Shown: piece by piece, positions 44,570 to 51,474 of the stretch
How the letters are laid out: every line of letters starts with the position of its first letter
Numbering within the stretch: the first letter of the stretch is position 1
Assembly: GCF_003369575.1 (NCBI RefSeq)
Contig: NZ_PIOC01000019.1
Coordinates: forward strand, 120,043-184,042
DNA length: 64,000 nt
Source of the DNA: Oceanobacillus arenosus
Lineage (GTDB): Bacteria > Bacillota > Bacilli > Bacillales > Amphibacillaceae
Reading direction: 5' to 3'
Notes under the pieces: generated by a model
What the model was told of the DNA's origin: nothing
The model's input: the letters and a program-made list of their open reading frames with translations, nothing else
Databases searched by the model: none
Made by a program: the position numbers and the translations under genes

Positions 44570-45100
44570 ATGAAGAAGGTAAAGGTTAGGGCATCGCAAG
44601 CACAAATGATTGAGAATCATAGGAATGCTTTTGAAACCCTTATGTTAAAGAGAATGGATGAGAATTGTGGAACTGTACTAGACGACGTTCGAGTTTATGA
44701 CGTAGCAAGGGCTTTCTTTATCGGCTATGAAGTAGAACCAGAGTTTAAAGTTGGTGATTGGGTTGTTTATGAACAAGGTAATGTCGGTCAGTATGGTGAC
44801 AAACCAATTGTGTTAAAAAATCCGGTTGTTCGCCACGCCACACCAGAAGAAATTGCACAAGAAAAAGAGCGTAGATGGTGGAAATTGCATGGCAGGGAAG
44901 TTTGGGAGTTGAAACAAGGAGATATCTTACGAAGACCAGAGGATGAACACACGATGGTGGTAACTAGCGTGGGTCGTGCTGAGGACATGACAGTCGTTAA
45001 TTACGAAGGTGATGACTATGTTTACTTTTGTGACGTGAAAAAAGAATATAAGGTTTCTTCATTTGCAGAAAACCGATTGGATGTGAACCCAAATGAATAA
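44570..45100 (+). CDS. Hypothetical phage protein, 176 residues
   Basis: Not recognised. The centre FKVGDWVVYEQGNVGQYGDKPIV and the later LKQGDILRRPEDEHTMVVTSVG read like two small SH3-like or PUA-like barrels, each opened by a GDWV or GDIL turn. The ATG at 44570 has GGAGGGA upstream; an earlier in-frame start would overlap the previous gene. The end overlaps the next zinc-knuckle gene by 8 nt. Confidence 0.6.
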   Translation: MKKVKVRASQAQMIENHRNAFETLMLKRMDENCGTVLDDVRVYDVARAFFIGYEVEPEFKVGDWVVYEQGNVGQYGDKPIVLKNPVVRHATPEEIAQEKERRWWKLHGREVWELKQGDILRRPEDEHTMVVTSVGRAEDMTVVNYEGDDYVYFCDVKKEYKVSSFAENRLDVNPNE

Positions 45101-45215
45101 AGAATGCCCAGCGTGTAAAGGAACGGGTTATGACCATTCGGGTTCAATTGTTGACCACATGACACCTTGCATTGAATGCAATGGCAGTGGAGAAAGGATG
45201 AGTGACGATGCCTAA
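45093..45215 (+). CDS. DnaJ-like zinc-knuckle microprotein, 40 residues
   Basis: CPACKGTG and CIECNGSG are two complete CxxCxGxG repeats separated by 18 residues, enough for one zinc centre of the DnaJ cysteine-rich type. There is no J domain. It overlaps its neighbours on both sides. Such knuckles may help an RNA- or protein-binding role, but nothing more can be said. Confidence 0.6.
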   Translation: MNKECPACKGTGYDHSGSIVDHMTPCIECNGSGERMSDDA

Positions 45216-45507
45216 CCTACAAAGTTATAAACTATCCGCCATAGCACGAGGGGATAAAGAGCTGGTGGGGATTATTGAGCAAGCTGAACGTGTAGATGAA
45301 TTGGAAGAAAGAAATGCATTTCTAGAAAAAGCGCACAGAATAAATGTAAATATAGCAGAGAATGTCCTGGAAGAAAGAAATCGCTTCAAACAGGCAATTG
45401 AAAAAGCATCAGACGAATTAGGAAGTCCAGACTTAGAAAATGGAGTTTTAAGAGCAGATAGAGTCCTGGTTAAAGCCTTGAAAGGAGAATGGGGAAATGA
45501 AAAGTAA
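45208..45507 (+). CDS. Coiled-coil phage protein, 99 residues
   Basis: One long coiled coil (IIEQAERVDELEERNAFLEKAHR...) followed by LGSPDLENGVLRADRVLVKALKGEW. It is a paralog of the gene at 45916, which repeats EQAERVEELEKHLE, RYKQALEEI and VVKALKGE. The ATG at 45208 has AAAGGA upstream. Function unknown. Confidence 0.6.
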   Translation: MPNLQSYKLSAIARGDKELVGIIEQAERVDELEERNAFLEKAHRINVNIAENVLEERNRFKQAIEKASDELGSPDLENGVLRADRVLVKALKGEWGNEK

Positions 45508-45919
45508 AAAAGTAATTATAGCACTATTGGGGTTAATCATAATGTTATCGGCTTGTACAGCTGCTGATACAGTGTCGTACAACATTAGTAAAGATTCAGA
45601 TGAATTCAGAGTAATAAGAAGAGTTGTATTTTATAACTCACTAACAGACACATACATCATGGAAATGGTTGGCAACATTAGTGTGAATATTGACAGAGAA
45701 AACGTAATCGAAGTCATTGCTAAAATTGGCCCAGATGAGTATCAGAAACATTATCTTGGTTTAAGTGACAATGTAACTTATACGGTTGAACAACTAAGTA
45801 CGTCAGATGTATCGGAATATGATTACAAGATGATTTTTAAACCAGAAAAAATTGTCCCGATTGAAATTGAGTATAAAAGCGGTGAGGAACCATTGAAAGT
45901 ATTGGAGGAATCAGAATGA
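45497..45919 (+). CDS. Phage lipoprotein (beta-sandwich type)
   Basis: 140 residues with a lipoprotein signal peptide, SKKVIIALLGLIIMLSAC (lipobox LSAC), and a beta-rich remainder. Small prophage lipoproteins made by the lysogen can block superinfection at the cell surface; this is a possibility, not shown here. AAAGGAG lies upstream. It interrupts two related coiled-coil genes, which suggests it was inserted as a moron, although it shares overlaps with both neighbours. Confidence 0.72.
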   Translation: MKSKKVIIALLGLIIMLSACTAADTVSYNISKDSDEFRVIRRVVFYNSLTDTYIMEMVGNISVNIDRENVIEVIAKIGPDEYQKHYLGLSDNVTYTVEQLSTSDVSEYDYKMIFKPEKIVPIEIEYKSGEEPLKVLEESE

Positions 45920-46242
45920 GCGAGCGGTTGGAAAGTGTAAGGAACAGTTTAAAAGCACTTGAATTAAATGAAATTCTGAAATTCGTTAATGAACAAGCAG
46001 AACGTGTGGAAGAATTGGAAAAGCACCTAGAGACTACTGAAAGGCATTTAAAAGACTTTAGAAATTTCGAGTTTGAAGAAAGAACTTTAAAAGAAAAGGC
46101 GCAAGAACAAAACATTCGATACAAACAGGCTTTGGAAGAAATAAAACAAATAGCTGTTTATTACAACAATAAAGGGTGGGCATTAAATCCCGATAAAATC
46201 GGTGAAATCGTAGTAAAAGCCCTGAAAGGAGAAGCCGAATGA
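45916..46242 (+). CDS. Coiled-coil phage protein, 108 residues
   Basis: A coiled coil (EQAERVEELEKHLETTERHLKDF) then YKQALEEIKQIAVYYNNKGWALNPDKIGEIVVKALKGE. Related to the 45208 gene (shared EQAERV-x-ELE and VKALKGE), so the two flank the lipoprotein gene as diverged paralogs. ATGA overlaps on both sides. Confidence 0.6.
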   Translation: MSERLESVRNSLKALELNEILKFVNEQAERVEELEKHLETTERHLKDFRNFEFEERTLKEKAQEQNIRYKQALEEIKQIAVYYNNKGWALNPDKIGEIVVKALKGEAE

Positions 46243-46412
46243 AATTAGCCGATTCCCACGCAGATTTAATGAGAAATCACGTAATCAAGCAACTAGAATC
46301 TTTAGGCAGCTATGATAACGACAATTATTCATATAGGGAATAAAAACGGAAATTAGCAGTAGCAAGGGCGTTGGAAGTAAAAGCAGAGTCGCCTAATAAT
46401 CAATGGTTCTAA
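46239..46412 (+). pseudogene. Small phage gene split by an in-frame TAA
   Basis: Reads MKLADSHADLMRNHVIKQLE, then SLGSYDNDNYSYRE, TAA at 46341, and continues in the same frame as KRKLAVARALEVKAESPNNQWF before a second TAA. The two halves look like one 57-residue protein. Either the stop is a mutation (for example from CAA, GAA or AAA) or the product is the 34-residue N-terminal part only. Confidence 0.5.
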
Positions 46413-46429
46413 GTTAAATCCAAGCCTAT

Positions 46430-46484
46430 GAGAGCATTTTAATAGAATCGCAGACAAATACATACAACGGTTTAAAATGCTCTC
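46430..46484 (+). other. Long perfect inverted repeat (possible terminator or processing hairpin)
   Basis: GAGAGCATTTTAA and TTAAAATGCTCTC form a 13-bp perfect stem around a 29-nt loop, followed by a T-rich CTATTTTTA. It lies in the only gap of this stretch of the early operon, right after the interrupted gene. Confidence 0.5.
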
Positions 46485-46522
46485 TATCAATCTATTTTTA
46501 ACGAATAGGAGGGAGTATAGAA

Positions 46523-46861
46523 ATGGAAACAACAAGGGAGTATTGGCGAAAAATAGCTTTAGAGAATGGGATACACGCTTCCCAATTTGACGGCAGGTTT
46601 TACTCCAGAAAAATGTCAGCGCAGGAAGCTGCAACCAGACCTATACGTAAACGGAAAAACAGAAATCAAGTCGAATATGCAGTTTATCGCGGTGAGGAAA
46701 TGGTGGCGATGGGGACGGCGATAGAATGTGCAGAAGAATTAGGAGTGACAGATAAGTATATAACCTGGATGAGTACTCCTAGTGGGCAAAAACGAGCAAA
46801 GAAATGGAAGAATCCTACCACGGTAGTCAAATTCGATGAAGAGGATGATGACGATGAGTAA
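46523..46861 (+). CDS. Hypothetical phage DNA-binding-like protein, 112 residues
   Basis: Basic protein with EYWRKIALENGIHASQFDGRFYSRKMSAQEAATRPIRKRK followed by AVYRGEEMVAMGTAIECAEELGVTDKYITWMSTP. The second half resembles the small domain found in phage and homing-nuclease proteins that recognise DNA (helix-turn-helix-like GTAIECAEELGVT). AGGAGG before the ATG. Family not assigned. Confidence 0.62.
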   Translation: METTREYWRKIALENGIHASQFDGRFYSRKMSAQEAATRPIRKRKNRNQVEYAVYRGEEMVAMGTAIECAEELGVTDKYITWMSTPSGQKRAKKWKNPTTVVKFDEEDDDDE

Positions 46862-46973
46862 ACGATATGTAATTGAATCAGTTGAGAAGTCTGTGGATGG
46901 GGAGAAATTGCAGGTTGTACAGGTGCTGGATAGTAAACCGAGGAAAGTGGATTTTATTGTGTTGGTGAAATAA
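46854..46973 (+). CDS. Small phage protein, 39 residues
   Basis: MSKRYVIESVEKSVDGEKLQ and VLDSKPRKVDFIVLVK form a small, probably beta-rich protein. It overlaps both neighbours (8 nt before; TAATG after), which supports translation by coupling. Function unknown. Confidence 0.5.
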   Translation: MSKRYVIESVEKSVDGEKLQVVQVLDSKPRKVDFIVLVK

Positions 46974-47200
46974 TGGTAAACAGACATCGGACACATTGGA
47001 GCAATATGAGTGACGGAAAGTATGAACGCAATCCTAATCAATTAGACGAAGATTTAAAAGCAAATATGGAGCGACTAGAGCGTAAGAAAGACCATATCGA
47101 GCAATTAGTATTAGGTACGTTTAAAAGTGATCCAGTTCGGCAGGATGAAACGTTTAGTATCTTTGTTGAAGTGTTGAGGGATTGGAAATTGCGGAAGTGA
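46973..47200 (+). CDS. Small basic phage protein, 75 residues
   Basis: Hydrophilic and helical: RNPNQLDEDLKANMERLERKKDHIEQLVLGTFKSDPVRQDETFSIF. Starts in the previous stop. The segment after it (47187-47215) forms a small hairpin AATTGCGG / CCGCAATT and has the TGAGCCG motif three times. Not recognised. Confidence 0.5.
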   Translation: MVNRHRTHWSNMSDGKYERNPNQLDEDLKANMERLERKKDHIEQLVLGTFKSDPVRQDETFSIFVEVLRDWKLRK

Positions 47201-47291
47201 GCCGCAATTGAGCCGTAACGTGAGCCGAAAGATAGTGGGGATTTGAAATAAAATGCTAATTAAAGGAAATATGCAATAGGAGGAATAAAAG

Positions 47292-47567
47292 ATGAATGCT
47301 ATGGATTTTTTAAAAATATCGCCATTTTTAAATGATTGCCCTAATTGTGGTTACGACAATGTAGGCACTAATGACAAGACTGGTGAATACCACGGTACTT
47401 TAGATGTTGATGATAATTTATACAATAGAAAGTGTCGTTGTGGATTCGCAGTAACGATTGATGCTAACGAAGGAACTTCTAAAAAGATTATTAAATCAAA
47501 GATTGATATCGCATTAGAAGACTTTAGAAAACAAACTACCGCAAAGTCCGAACAAACTTCTGACTAA
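47292..47567 (+). CDS. Zinc-ribbon phage protein (DUF3797-like)
   Basis: 91 residues: CPNCGYDNVGTNDKTGEYHGTLDVDDNLYNRKCRCGF holds two CxC/CxxC pairs in a beta-hairpin context, as in DUF3797. AGGAGGA lies before the ATG. Function unknown. Confidence 0.62.
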   Translation: MNAMDFLKISPFLNDCPNCGYDNVGTNDKTGEYHGTLDVDDNLYNRKCRCGFAVTIDANEGTSKKIIKSKIDIALEDFRKQTTAKSEQTSD

Positions 47568-47581
47568 AGGAGCGAAAACCA

Positions 47582-47665
47582 ATGGAGCCAAAAAACTATG
47601 ACGCAGGTAAAAAATATTGGATTGAAAAAGATGGGAAATATATCGCGGTGAAAGCCAATGAATAA
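47582..47665 (+). CDS. Very small phage protein, 27 residues
   Basis: MEPKNYDAGKKYWIEKDGKY followed by IAVKANE. AGGAGCG stands before the ATG, and the end overlaps the next gene by 8 nt, as for the other small genes of this operon. Confidence 0.45.
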   Translation: MEPKNYDAGKKYWIEKDGKYIAVKANE

Positions 47666-48029
47666 AGAAAAATTATTAGAGAGACAAGCCTTTGAAAACA
47701 ACATCCAAAGTACAATCAATAAATACAAAGACAAAGATAAGAAGCTGTTTAAACCTGAATTAAAAACAGATTTATATTTAATGATTGATGCTTACAAACG
47801 TATGCGCCAAGCAAGGGATGAACTTAGAGTAGATTATCGCATGGCAAAAGTACAAAGAGATGATCTTCTGATTGAAAATAATGAATTAAAAGGCGGTAAA
47901 GGAAATATCGAAGTCGATATACATCAACGTAATAATTGCAGGGAATGTGGAAAAAAACTATTTAATTATTTTAACGCTGATGATGAGTTAATTCTTAGGT
48001 GTCCACAGTGTCAGAGAGCATATTGGTAA
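47658..48029 (+). CDS. Coiled-coil plus zinc-finger phage protein
   Basis: 123 residues. The first 90 are helical (YKRMRQARDELRVDYRMAKVQRDDLLIENNELKGG). The end, CRECGKKLFNYFNADDELILRCPQCQRAYW, is a four-cysteine finger similar to the phage Mu Com protein. Com activates translation of the mom gene; a methylase gene exists in this prophage but is distant. Role not established. Confidence 0.65.
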   Translation: MNKEKLLERQAFENNIQSTINKYKDKDKKLFKPELKTDLYLMIDAYKRMRQARDELRVDYRMAKVQRDDLLIENNELKGGKGNIEVDIHQRNNCRECGKKLFNYFNADDELILRCPQCQRAYW

Positions 48030-48043
48030 AGGGGAGAGTAATG

Positions 48044-48613
48044 ATGAGTCTAAATAAACTATTCGAAACACAAGCTGGATTAGATAATCACATCGTAAAA
48101 GAAAAAGGTCTGGAAGGACAGGACTTGCTTCCACAGAAAATACTTGCATTACAGGTTGAACTTGGTGAATGTGCTAATGAATGGCGTGGATTCAAGTTTT
48201 GGAAGGTTAATCCAGAACCGAGAACAAAGGCTTTAAGATTCCCGACAATGAGCGAGGAAGATAAGGAGTATTATAATCCGTTGCTTGAAGAGTATGTGGA
48301 TTGTCTGCATTTTATATTGAGTATTGGATTGGATTTGGAGCTAGAAGATAGACACAATTCTTTAATCTATGAGATTGAAGAAGAACCAGAAAACTTAACA
48401 TTGATGTTTGCAGAAGTGATGTCTCACACATGTGATTTATTTTGGAGTTGCTACCATGACGATGATTATGAAGCTCAAGAGTATTCGTATAAGGCTACTT
48501 TTAGCAACTTCTTGAAATTAGGCGAATTATTAGGTTTTACAGAGGAACAAATCGAACAAGCCTATCTGGATAAAAACAAGATCAATCACGAAAGGCAGTT
48601 GAACGGATACTAA
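48044..48613 (+). CDS. Dimeric all-alpha dUTPase
   Basis: 189 residues. It hydrolyses dUTP to dUMP, keeping uracil out of phage DNA. The all-alpha NTP pyrophosphatase motifs are visible: LALQVELGECANEWRGFKFWK (E-x-x-E) and EEYVDCLHFILSIGLDLE (E-x-x-D). Start at the second of two ATGs, 7 nt after AAAGGGGAG. In staphylococcal systems phage dimeric dUTPases also derepress pathogenicity islands and some trigger defence systems, so it could have a signalling role. Confidence 0.85.
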   Translation: MSLNKLFETQAGLDNHIVKEKGLEGQDLLPQKILALQVELGECANEWRGFKFWKVNPEPRTKALRFPTMSEEDKEYYNPLLEEYVDCLHFILSIGLDLELEDRHNSLIYEIEEEPENLTLMFAEVMSHTCDLFWSCYHDDDYEAQEYSYKATFSNFLKLGELLGFTEEQIEQAYLDKNKINHERQLNGY

Positions 48614-48789
48614 TGGGACTACTTAACGACAAAGTAACTGAACGCAGGAAATATCTTATTGCCCAGTTAAGAAAAAGAGGAATTTATATTATTGATTCGG
48701 TCAACGGCTTTGGAAATTACAGTTTGAAAGAATTAGAGGATATGCACATCAAAGTGATTAACGATGATTTAAGAGCTTATAGTAAGTAA
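48613..48789 (+). CDS. Fur-regulated basic protein (FbpA)-like small protein
   Basis: 58 residues: KVTERRKYLIAQLRKRGIYIIDSVNGFGNYSLKELEDMHIKV fits the FbpA domain (ERR-x-x-LI-x-x-L, G-Y/I, L-x-ELE). The name comes from a host family regulated by Fur; in phages the role is unknown. Its ATG overlaps the dUTPase stop (TAATG). Confidence 0.6.
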   Translation: MGLLNDKVTERRKYLIAQLRKRGIYIIDSVNGFGNYSLKELEDMHIKVINDDLRAYSK

Positions 48790-48801
48790 GGAGGGCATCT
48801 T

Positions 48802-49245
48802 ATGACATACTACACAACCAAGAAAGTAATGGAAATCATCAAGTATTATCATATCGACACACAGAATTTACGATGGATGCAAGAAGATAAGAAGAGCGTT
48901 GGTATAGCACAGTATGGCATTGAAGCTACTTTACCAAAAGGAAACGGATTCTCTAGTGTTGTGGAAAATGAATCCATTCGACAAATAGAAAATACAAAGT
49001 TCTGGGCTGAAAAGATAACAGATATGAAATACCTTCAAGATAGATGGTATCGAATTACAGATGAGAAAGAAGCTACTGTGTTGCAGTTAAGGTTAAACGG
49101 GTATTCTATCAGTCATATAGCCGAGTTAATGAAGATGGAAAGAACAGGGGTATATCGAATGATTGAGAGAATAGCTTGCCAGATTAAAAGTTATCCACAG
49201 GTAAGCGCAACAGATTCAACAAATTATGTAAGTGTTGGAAAATAA
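48802..49245 (+). CDS. ArpU-like phage late transcription regulator
   Basis: 147 residues, last gene of the early/middle operon. The C-terminal half EKEATVLQLRLNGYSISHIAELMKMERTGVYRMIERIACQI is a sigma-70 region 4-like helix-turn-helix. The N-terminal half, ending in DRWYRITDEKE, fits the ArpU/RinA-like group that turns on packaging and structural genes. AAGGAGGG lies before the ATG. A terminator and two palindromes follow, the likely site of action. Confidence 0.8.
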   Translation: MTYYTTKKVMEIIKYYHIDTQNLRWMQEDKKSVGIAQYGIEATLPKGNGFSSVVENESIRQIENTKFWAEKITDMKYLQDRWYRITDEKEATVLQLRLNGYSISHIAELMKMERTGVYRMIERIACQIKSYPQVSATDSTNYVSVGK

Positions 49246-49252
49246 TAGTATA

Positions 49253-49266
49253 ATATACATGTATAT
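49253..49266. promoter_or_regulatory. Palindrome at the late control region
   Basis: ATATACATGTATAT is a perfect 14-bp palindrome directly after a TATAAT hexamer (49249-49254 region) at the end of the ArpU-like gene. It could be an operator of a late promoter. Confidence 0.4.
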
Positions 49267-49290
49267 GAAATAGTCACAGATATAGTATTT

Positions 49291-49326
49291 TGCCAGTCCA
49301 CCGTGGAAAGTGTGCTGGCATTTTTT
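49291..49326 (+). terminator. Terminator at the early/late boundary
   Basis: TGCCAG and CTGGCA, with an inner CAC/GTG pair, form a stem followed by six T residues. It separates the ArpU-like gene from the packaging operon. Confidence 0.85.
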
Positions 49327-49348
49327 ATGAAATCGTAAAATCAGAAAC

Positions 49349-49362
49349 GTTGATATATCAAC
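49349..49362. promoter_or_regulatory. Second palindrome before the late operon
   Basis: GTTGATATATCAAC is a perfect 14-bp palindrome, 53 nt before the first late gene. It is a candidate binding site for the ArpU-like activator. No convincing -10/-35 pair follows it, as expected for an activator-dependent promoter. Confidence 0.45.
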
Positions 49363-49414
49363 CTTAAATGAGGTTCGTCCACAGGCGGGATACAAATAAA
49401 AAGGAGAGATAATC

Positions 49415-49939
49415 ATGGCAGACAATAAGTCGTGCGAAGGTAAACTAACTACACTTGAATGCATGAAGTGTGGTTATAGAGAAGTATTTACAGAACAACA
49501 ATTTAGATTTACGGATGGACTTTCTTGTGATGTTTGTAATGGTCCAACTCAACCTGCATTAACTAGACCTGAAGACAAGATTAGAAACAGACGAATGAAA
49601 TCGCAAAGCACCAAAACAAACTTATCAATGAATATGGATTTCTCTGAATCAATCAAAGGACTCAAAGCAATCCAGCGAGAAGCAAAGAAAGCTACTGCTG
49701 CATTGAAAGAGTTGGAGGAACAGAAGAAAGAAAAGTATCTGGTTATTGAATTAGATGAATTAGGAGATGTTCCTAAAGTTCTTTACAAAGGTAAGGAAAT
49801 TAATAAAAAAGAATTCGTTAACTTTCAATGGACTACTAAGTCTGATGTTCCTGGCAATACGGATATCATTATAGATTACTATGGTGATAACAATTGGTTA
49901 CTAGAAAGAAAGTCCATTCGAGAAGGTATATCATCATGA
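49415..49939 (+). CDS. Hypothetical phage protein with N-terminal zinc ribbon
   Basis: 174 residues. LECMKCGYREVFTEQQFRFTDGLSCDVCNGPTQ forms a four-cysteine ribbon (residues 13-45). A coiled coil GLKAIQREAKKATAALKELEEQKKE and a small C-terminal domain follow. AAAGGAGAG before the ATG. First gene of the late operon, before the packaging HNH; function unknown. Confidence 0.62.
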   Translation: MADNKSCEGKLTTLECMKCGYREVFTEQQFRFTDGLSCDVCNGPTQPALTRPEDKIRNRRMKSQSTKTNLSMNMDFSESIKGLKAIQREAKKATAALKELEEQKKEKYLVIELDELGDVPKVLYKGKEINKKEFVNFQWTTKSDVPGNTDIIIDYYGDNNWLLERKSIREGISS

Positions 49940-50226
49940 CCCAACCACTAACAGCCATATGCGATCAATGCGGTAAGATAACAGATGTAGTCTTTAAACA
50001 AAGGCACCATCCGAATAAAGTACAGGAGACATTCTTCAAGTGTGAACATTGCCATTATCACTACACATCATTCGTGACGGATAGCAAGGTAAGGAAGATG
50101 CAACGTAACAAGGATAAGCTACCAGTGTATGAGGTAGACAAACGTATGGAACTTCAAACTCAAATCAATAACAGAATGGGAACTCTTAAATATAATCTAA
50201 TACAATTCGGTCGTGCTGATCTATGA
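49936..50226 (+). CDS. Zinc-binding phage protein before the packaging HNH
   Basis: 96 residues. CDQCGKITDVVFKQRHHPNKVQETFFKCEHCHYHYTSFVTD is a zinc ribbon, then a basic helical part. This protein type commonly precedes HNH and terminase genes in Gram-positive siphoviruses. The ATG at 49936 overlaps the previous stop (ATGA), and its own stop overlaps the HNH start (ATGA). Confidence 0.65.
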   Translation: MTQPLTAICDQCGKITDVVFKQRHHPNKVQETFFKCEHCHYHYTSFVTDSKVRKMQRNKDKLPVYEVDKRMELQTQINNRMGTLKYNLIQFGRADL

Positions 50227-50516
50227 GTGCCTTTCACAAATCTAGGCAGTGGATAAATAAAAGACCGATCATATTTAAAAGAGATGGTTATATTTGCAAG
50301 GAGTGTTCAAGGTACGGTAAGACTACGGTAGCTACTATGGTACATCACATATACCCAATCGATACTCATCCTCAATTTAGATTAACAAATGATAATCTAA
50401 TCAGCTTATGCAACAGATGTCATGAGGTAATGCATGATCGAGTCACCAATGAGATTACTTCGAGAGGAATAGAATTGCAGAACAGAGTTAGGCACAAGTT
50501 GTTCCAATCGAATTGA
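50223..50516 (+). CDS. Packaging-associated HNH endonuclease
   Basis: 97 residues. The HNH core is FKRDGYICKECSRYGK, MVHHIYPI, then DNLISLCNRCHEVMHDR: two CxxC pairs, catalytic HH and terminal H. In HK97-type cos phages a small HNH next to the terminase genes is needed for cos cleavage. Its place just before a C/G-rich cos-like segment fits that role. It is normally followed directly by terS; here another HNH gene intervenes. Confidence 0.85.
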   Translation: MSAFHKSRQWINKRPIIFKRDGYICKECSRYGKTTVATMVHHIYPIDTHPQFRLTNDNLISLCNRCHEVMHDRVTNEITSRGIELQNRVRHKLFQSN

Positions 50517-50560
50517 ATTGTGTTGGATTGAGAAACAATTTAGGAGAAAAAAATAAAAAA

Positions 50561-50620
50561 AGGTATCCCCCCTACCTAAGTGGCTAGAATTTTCAGACTT
50601 ATGGAGCGAAGAGGGGAAGT
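50561..50620. other. Candidate cos (packaging) site
   Basis: After the HNH stop comes an A-rich tract, then AGGTATCCCCCCTACCT (AGGTA / TACCT inverted around a C-run), and within 40 nt GGAGCGAAGAGGGG. A C-run/G-run segment between the packaging HNH and terS is where cos lies in related Gram-positive phages. Neither the nick positions nor the overhang can be read. Confidence 0.4.
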
Positions 50621-50665
50621 TTTTCCAATAGGATGACCTTCAGAAAACTTTTTTTGGTGGAAATA

Positions 50666-50741
50666 TGGTATAATAGATATAGGAAAACCTCGCGATGCTG
50701 ATACATCCGAGGAGTGACCAACAACTATTAAGGAGTTGCTG
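50666..50741 (+). promoter_or_regulatory. Extended -10 promoter and RBS-masking hairpin of the inserted HNH gene
   Basis: TGGTATAAT (50666-50674) is a perfect extended -10. The leader can fold CCTCG / CGAGG and then CAACAACT (50719-50726) with AGTTGCTG (50734-50741, one mismatch). The second hairpin takes in most of the AAGGAG ribosome binding site of the HNH gene. No clear -35 is present. Confidence 0.5.
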
Positions 50742-50745
50742 ATAA

Positions 50746-51435
50746 ATGAATAATACCACAAATGAAGCTGAAAAGAAAGCATGCACAAAGTGCGGAATTG
50801 AAAAGCCATTCACAAATGAATACTATGCTAAAGACAACAGAAAGAAATCCGGATTGAGGTCTGCTTGTAAGGAATGTGGTAATGAGTATCGAAGGAACAA
50901 CAGAGGTAAAGTAAATCAGTATTTAAAAGAATATCACGTGAAGAACAAAGAAAAAATATCGAACAATAAAAAGAAATATTACCAAGAAAACAAAGAAGAA
51001 AAACAAGCTTATGCCCTCAAATATAGAAAAGAAAACATTGAAAGTATTCGTGCTTACAAAAAGAAACATAAGAGGGAAAACAGGGACTTTTACAACTATC
51101 ACAAACAAAAGCGTAGAGCAATAATAAATAAATTACCACATTCATTAGATGTAGAACAATGGAATGAAATAAAAATCCGCTTTAATCACAAGTGCGCCTA
51201 TTGTGGAATGAAATTAGAGTTACAACAAGAACACTTTATCCCGGTATCTAAAGGCGGAGAGTATACAAGGAATAACATTATTCCCGCTTGTATTCATTGT
51301 AATAGTTCGAAAAATGATAAAAACTTTTTTGATTGGTATCCGACATATAAATATTATTCAGAACAACGTGAAAGTGAAATACTTAAATTCTTAAACTATG
51401 AATCTAATAAAACACAACAATTAAGCATCCTTTAA
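50746..51435 (+). CDS. Free-standing HNH homing-type endonuclease
   Basis: 229 residues in three parts: a zinc finger CTKCGIEKPFTNEYYAKDNRKKSGLRSACKECGNEYRR; a very basic repeat region with YHVKNKEKI, YYQENKEEK, YRKENIESI and HKRENRDFY units (about 60-120); and an HNH core CAYCGMKLELQQEHFIPVSKGG, then NNIIPACIHCNSSKND. This layout is typical of phage homing endonucleases. It separates the packaging HNH/cos region from terS. Lysine/asparagine-rich composition, its own promoter and a masked ribosome binding site mark it as an insertion. No intron is evident. Confidence 0.8.
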   Translation: MNNTTNEAEKKACTKCGIEKPFTNEYYAKDNRKKSGLRSACKECGNEYRRNNRGKVNQYLKEYHVKNKEKISNNKKKYYQENKEEKQAYALKYRKENIESIRAYKKKHKRENRDFYNYHKQKRRAIINKLPHSLDVEQWNEIKIRFNHKCAYCGMKLELQQEHFIPVSKGGEYTRNNIIPACIHCNSSKNDKNFFDWYPTYKYYSEQRESEILKFLNYESNKTQQLSIL

Positions 51436-51474
51436 ACAGGATGCTTTTTCATTTTTTAATTAGGAGGTGAAAAC

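Noticed and set aside
50517..51474. Group I intron or IscB/HEARO-type element around the second HNH gene
   Set aside because: The flanking genes are both intact, no split exon is found, and the protein has no RuvC or PLMP-like part, so a free-standing HNH insertion is simpler.
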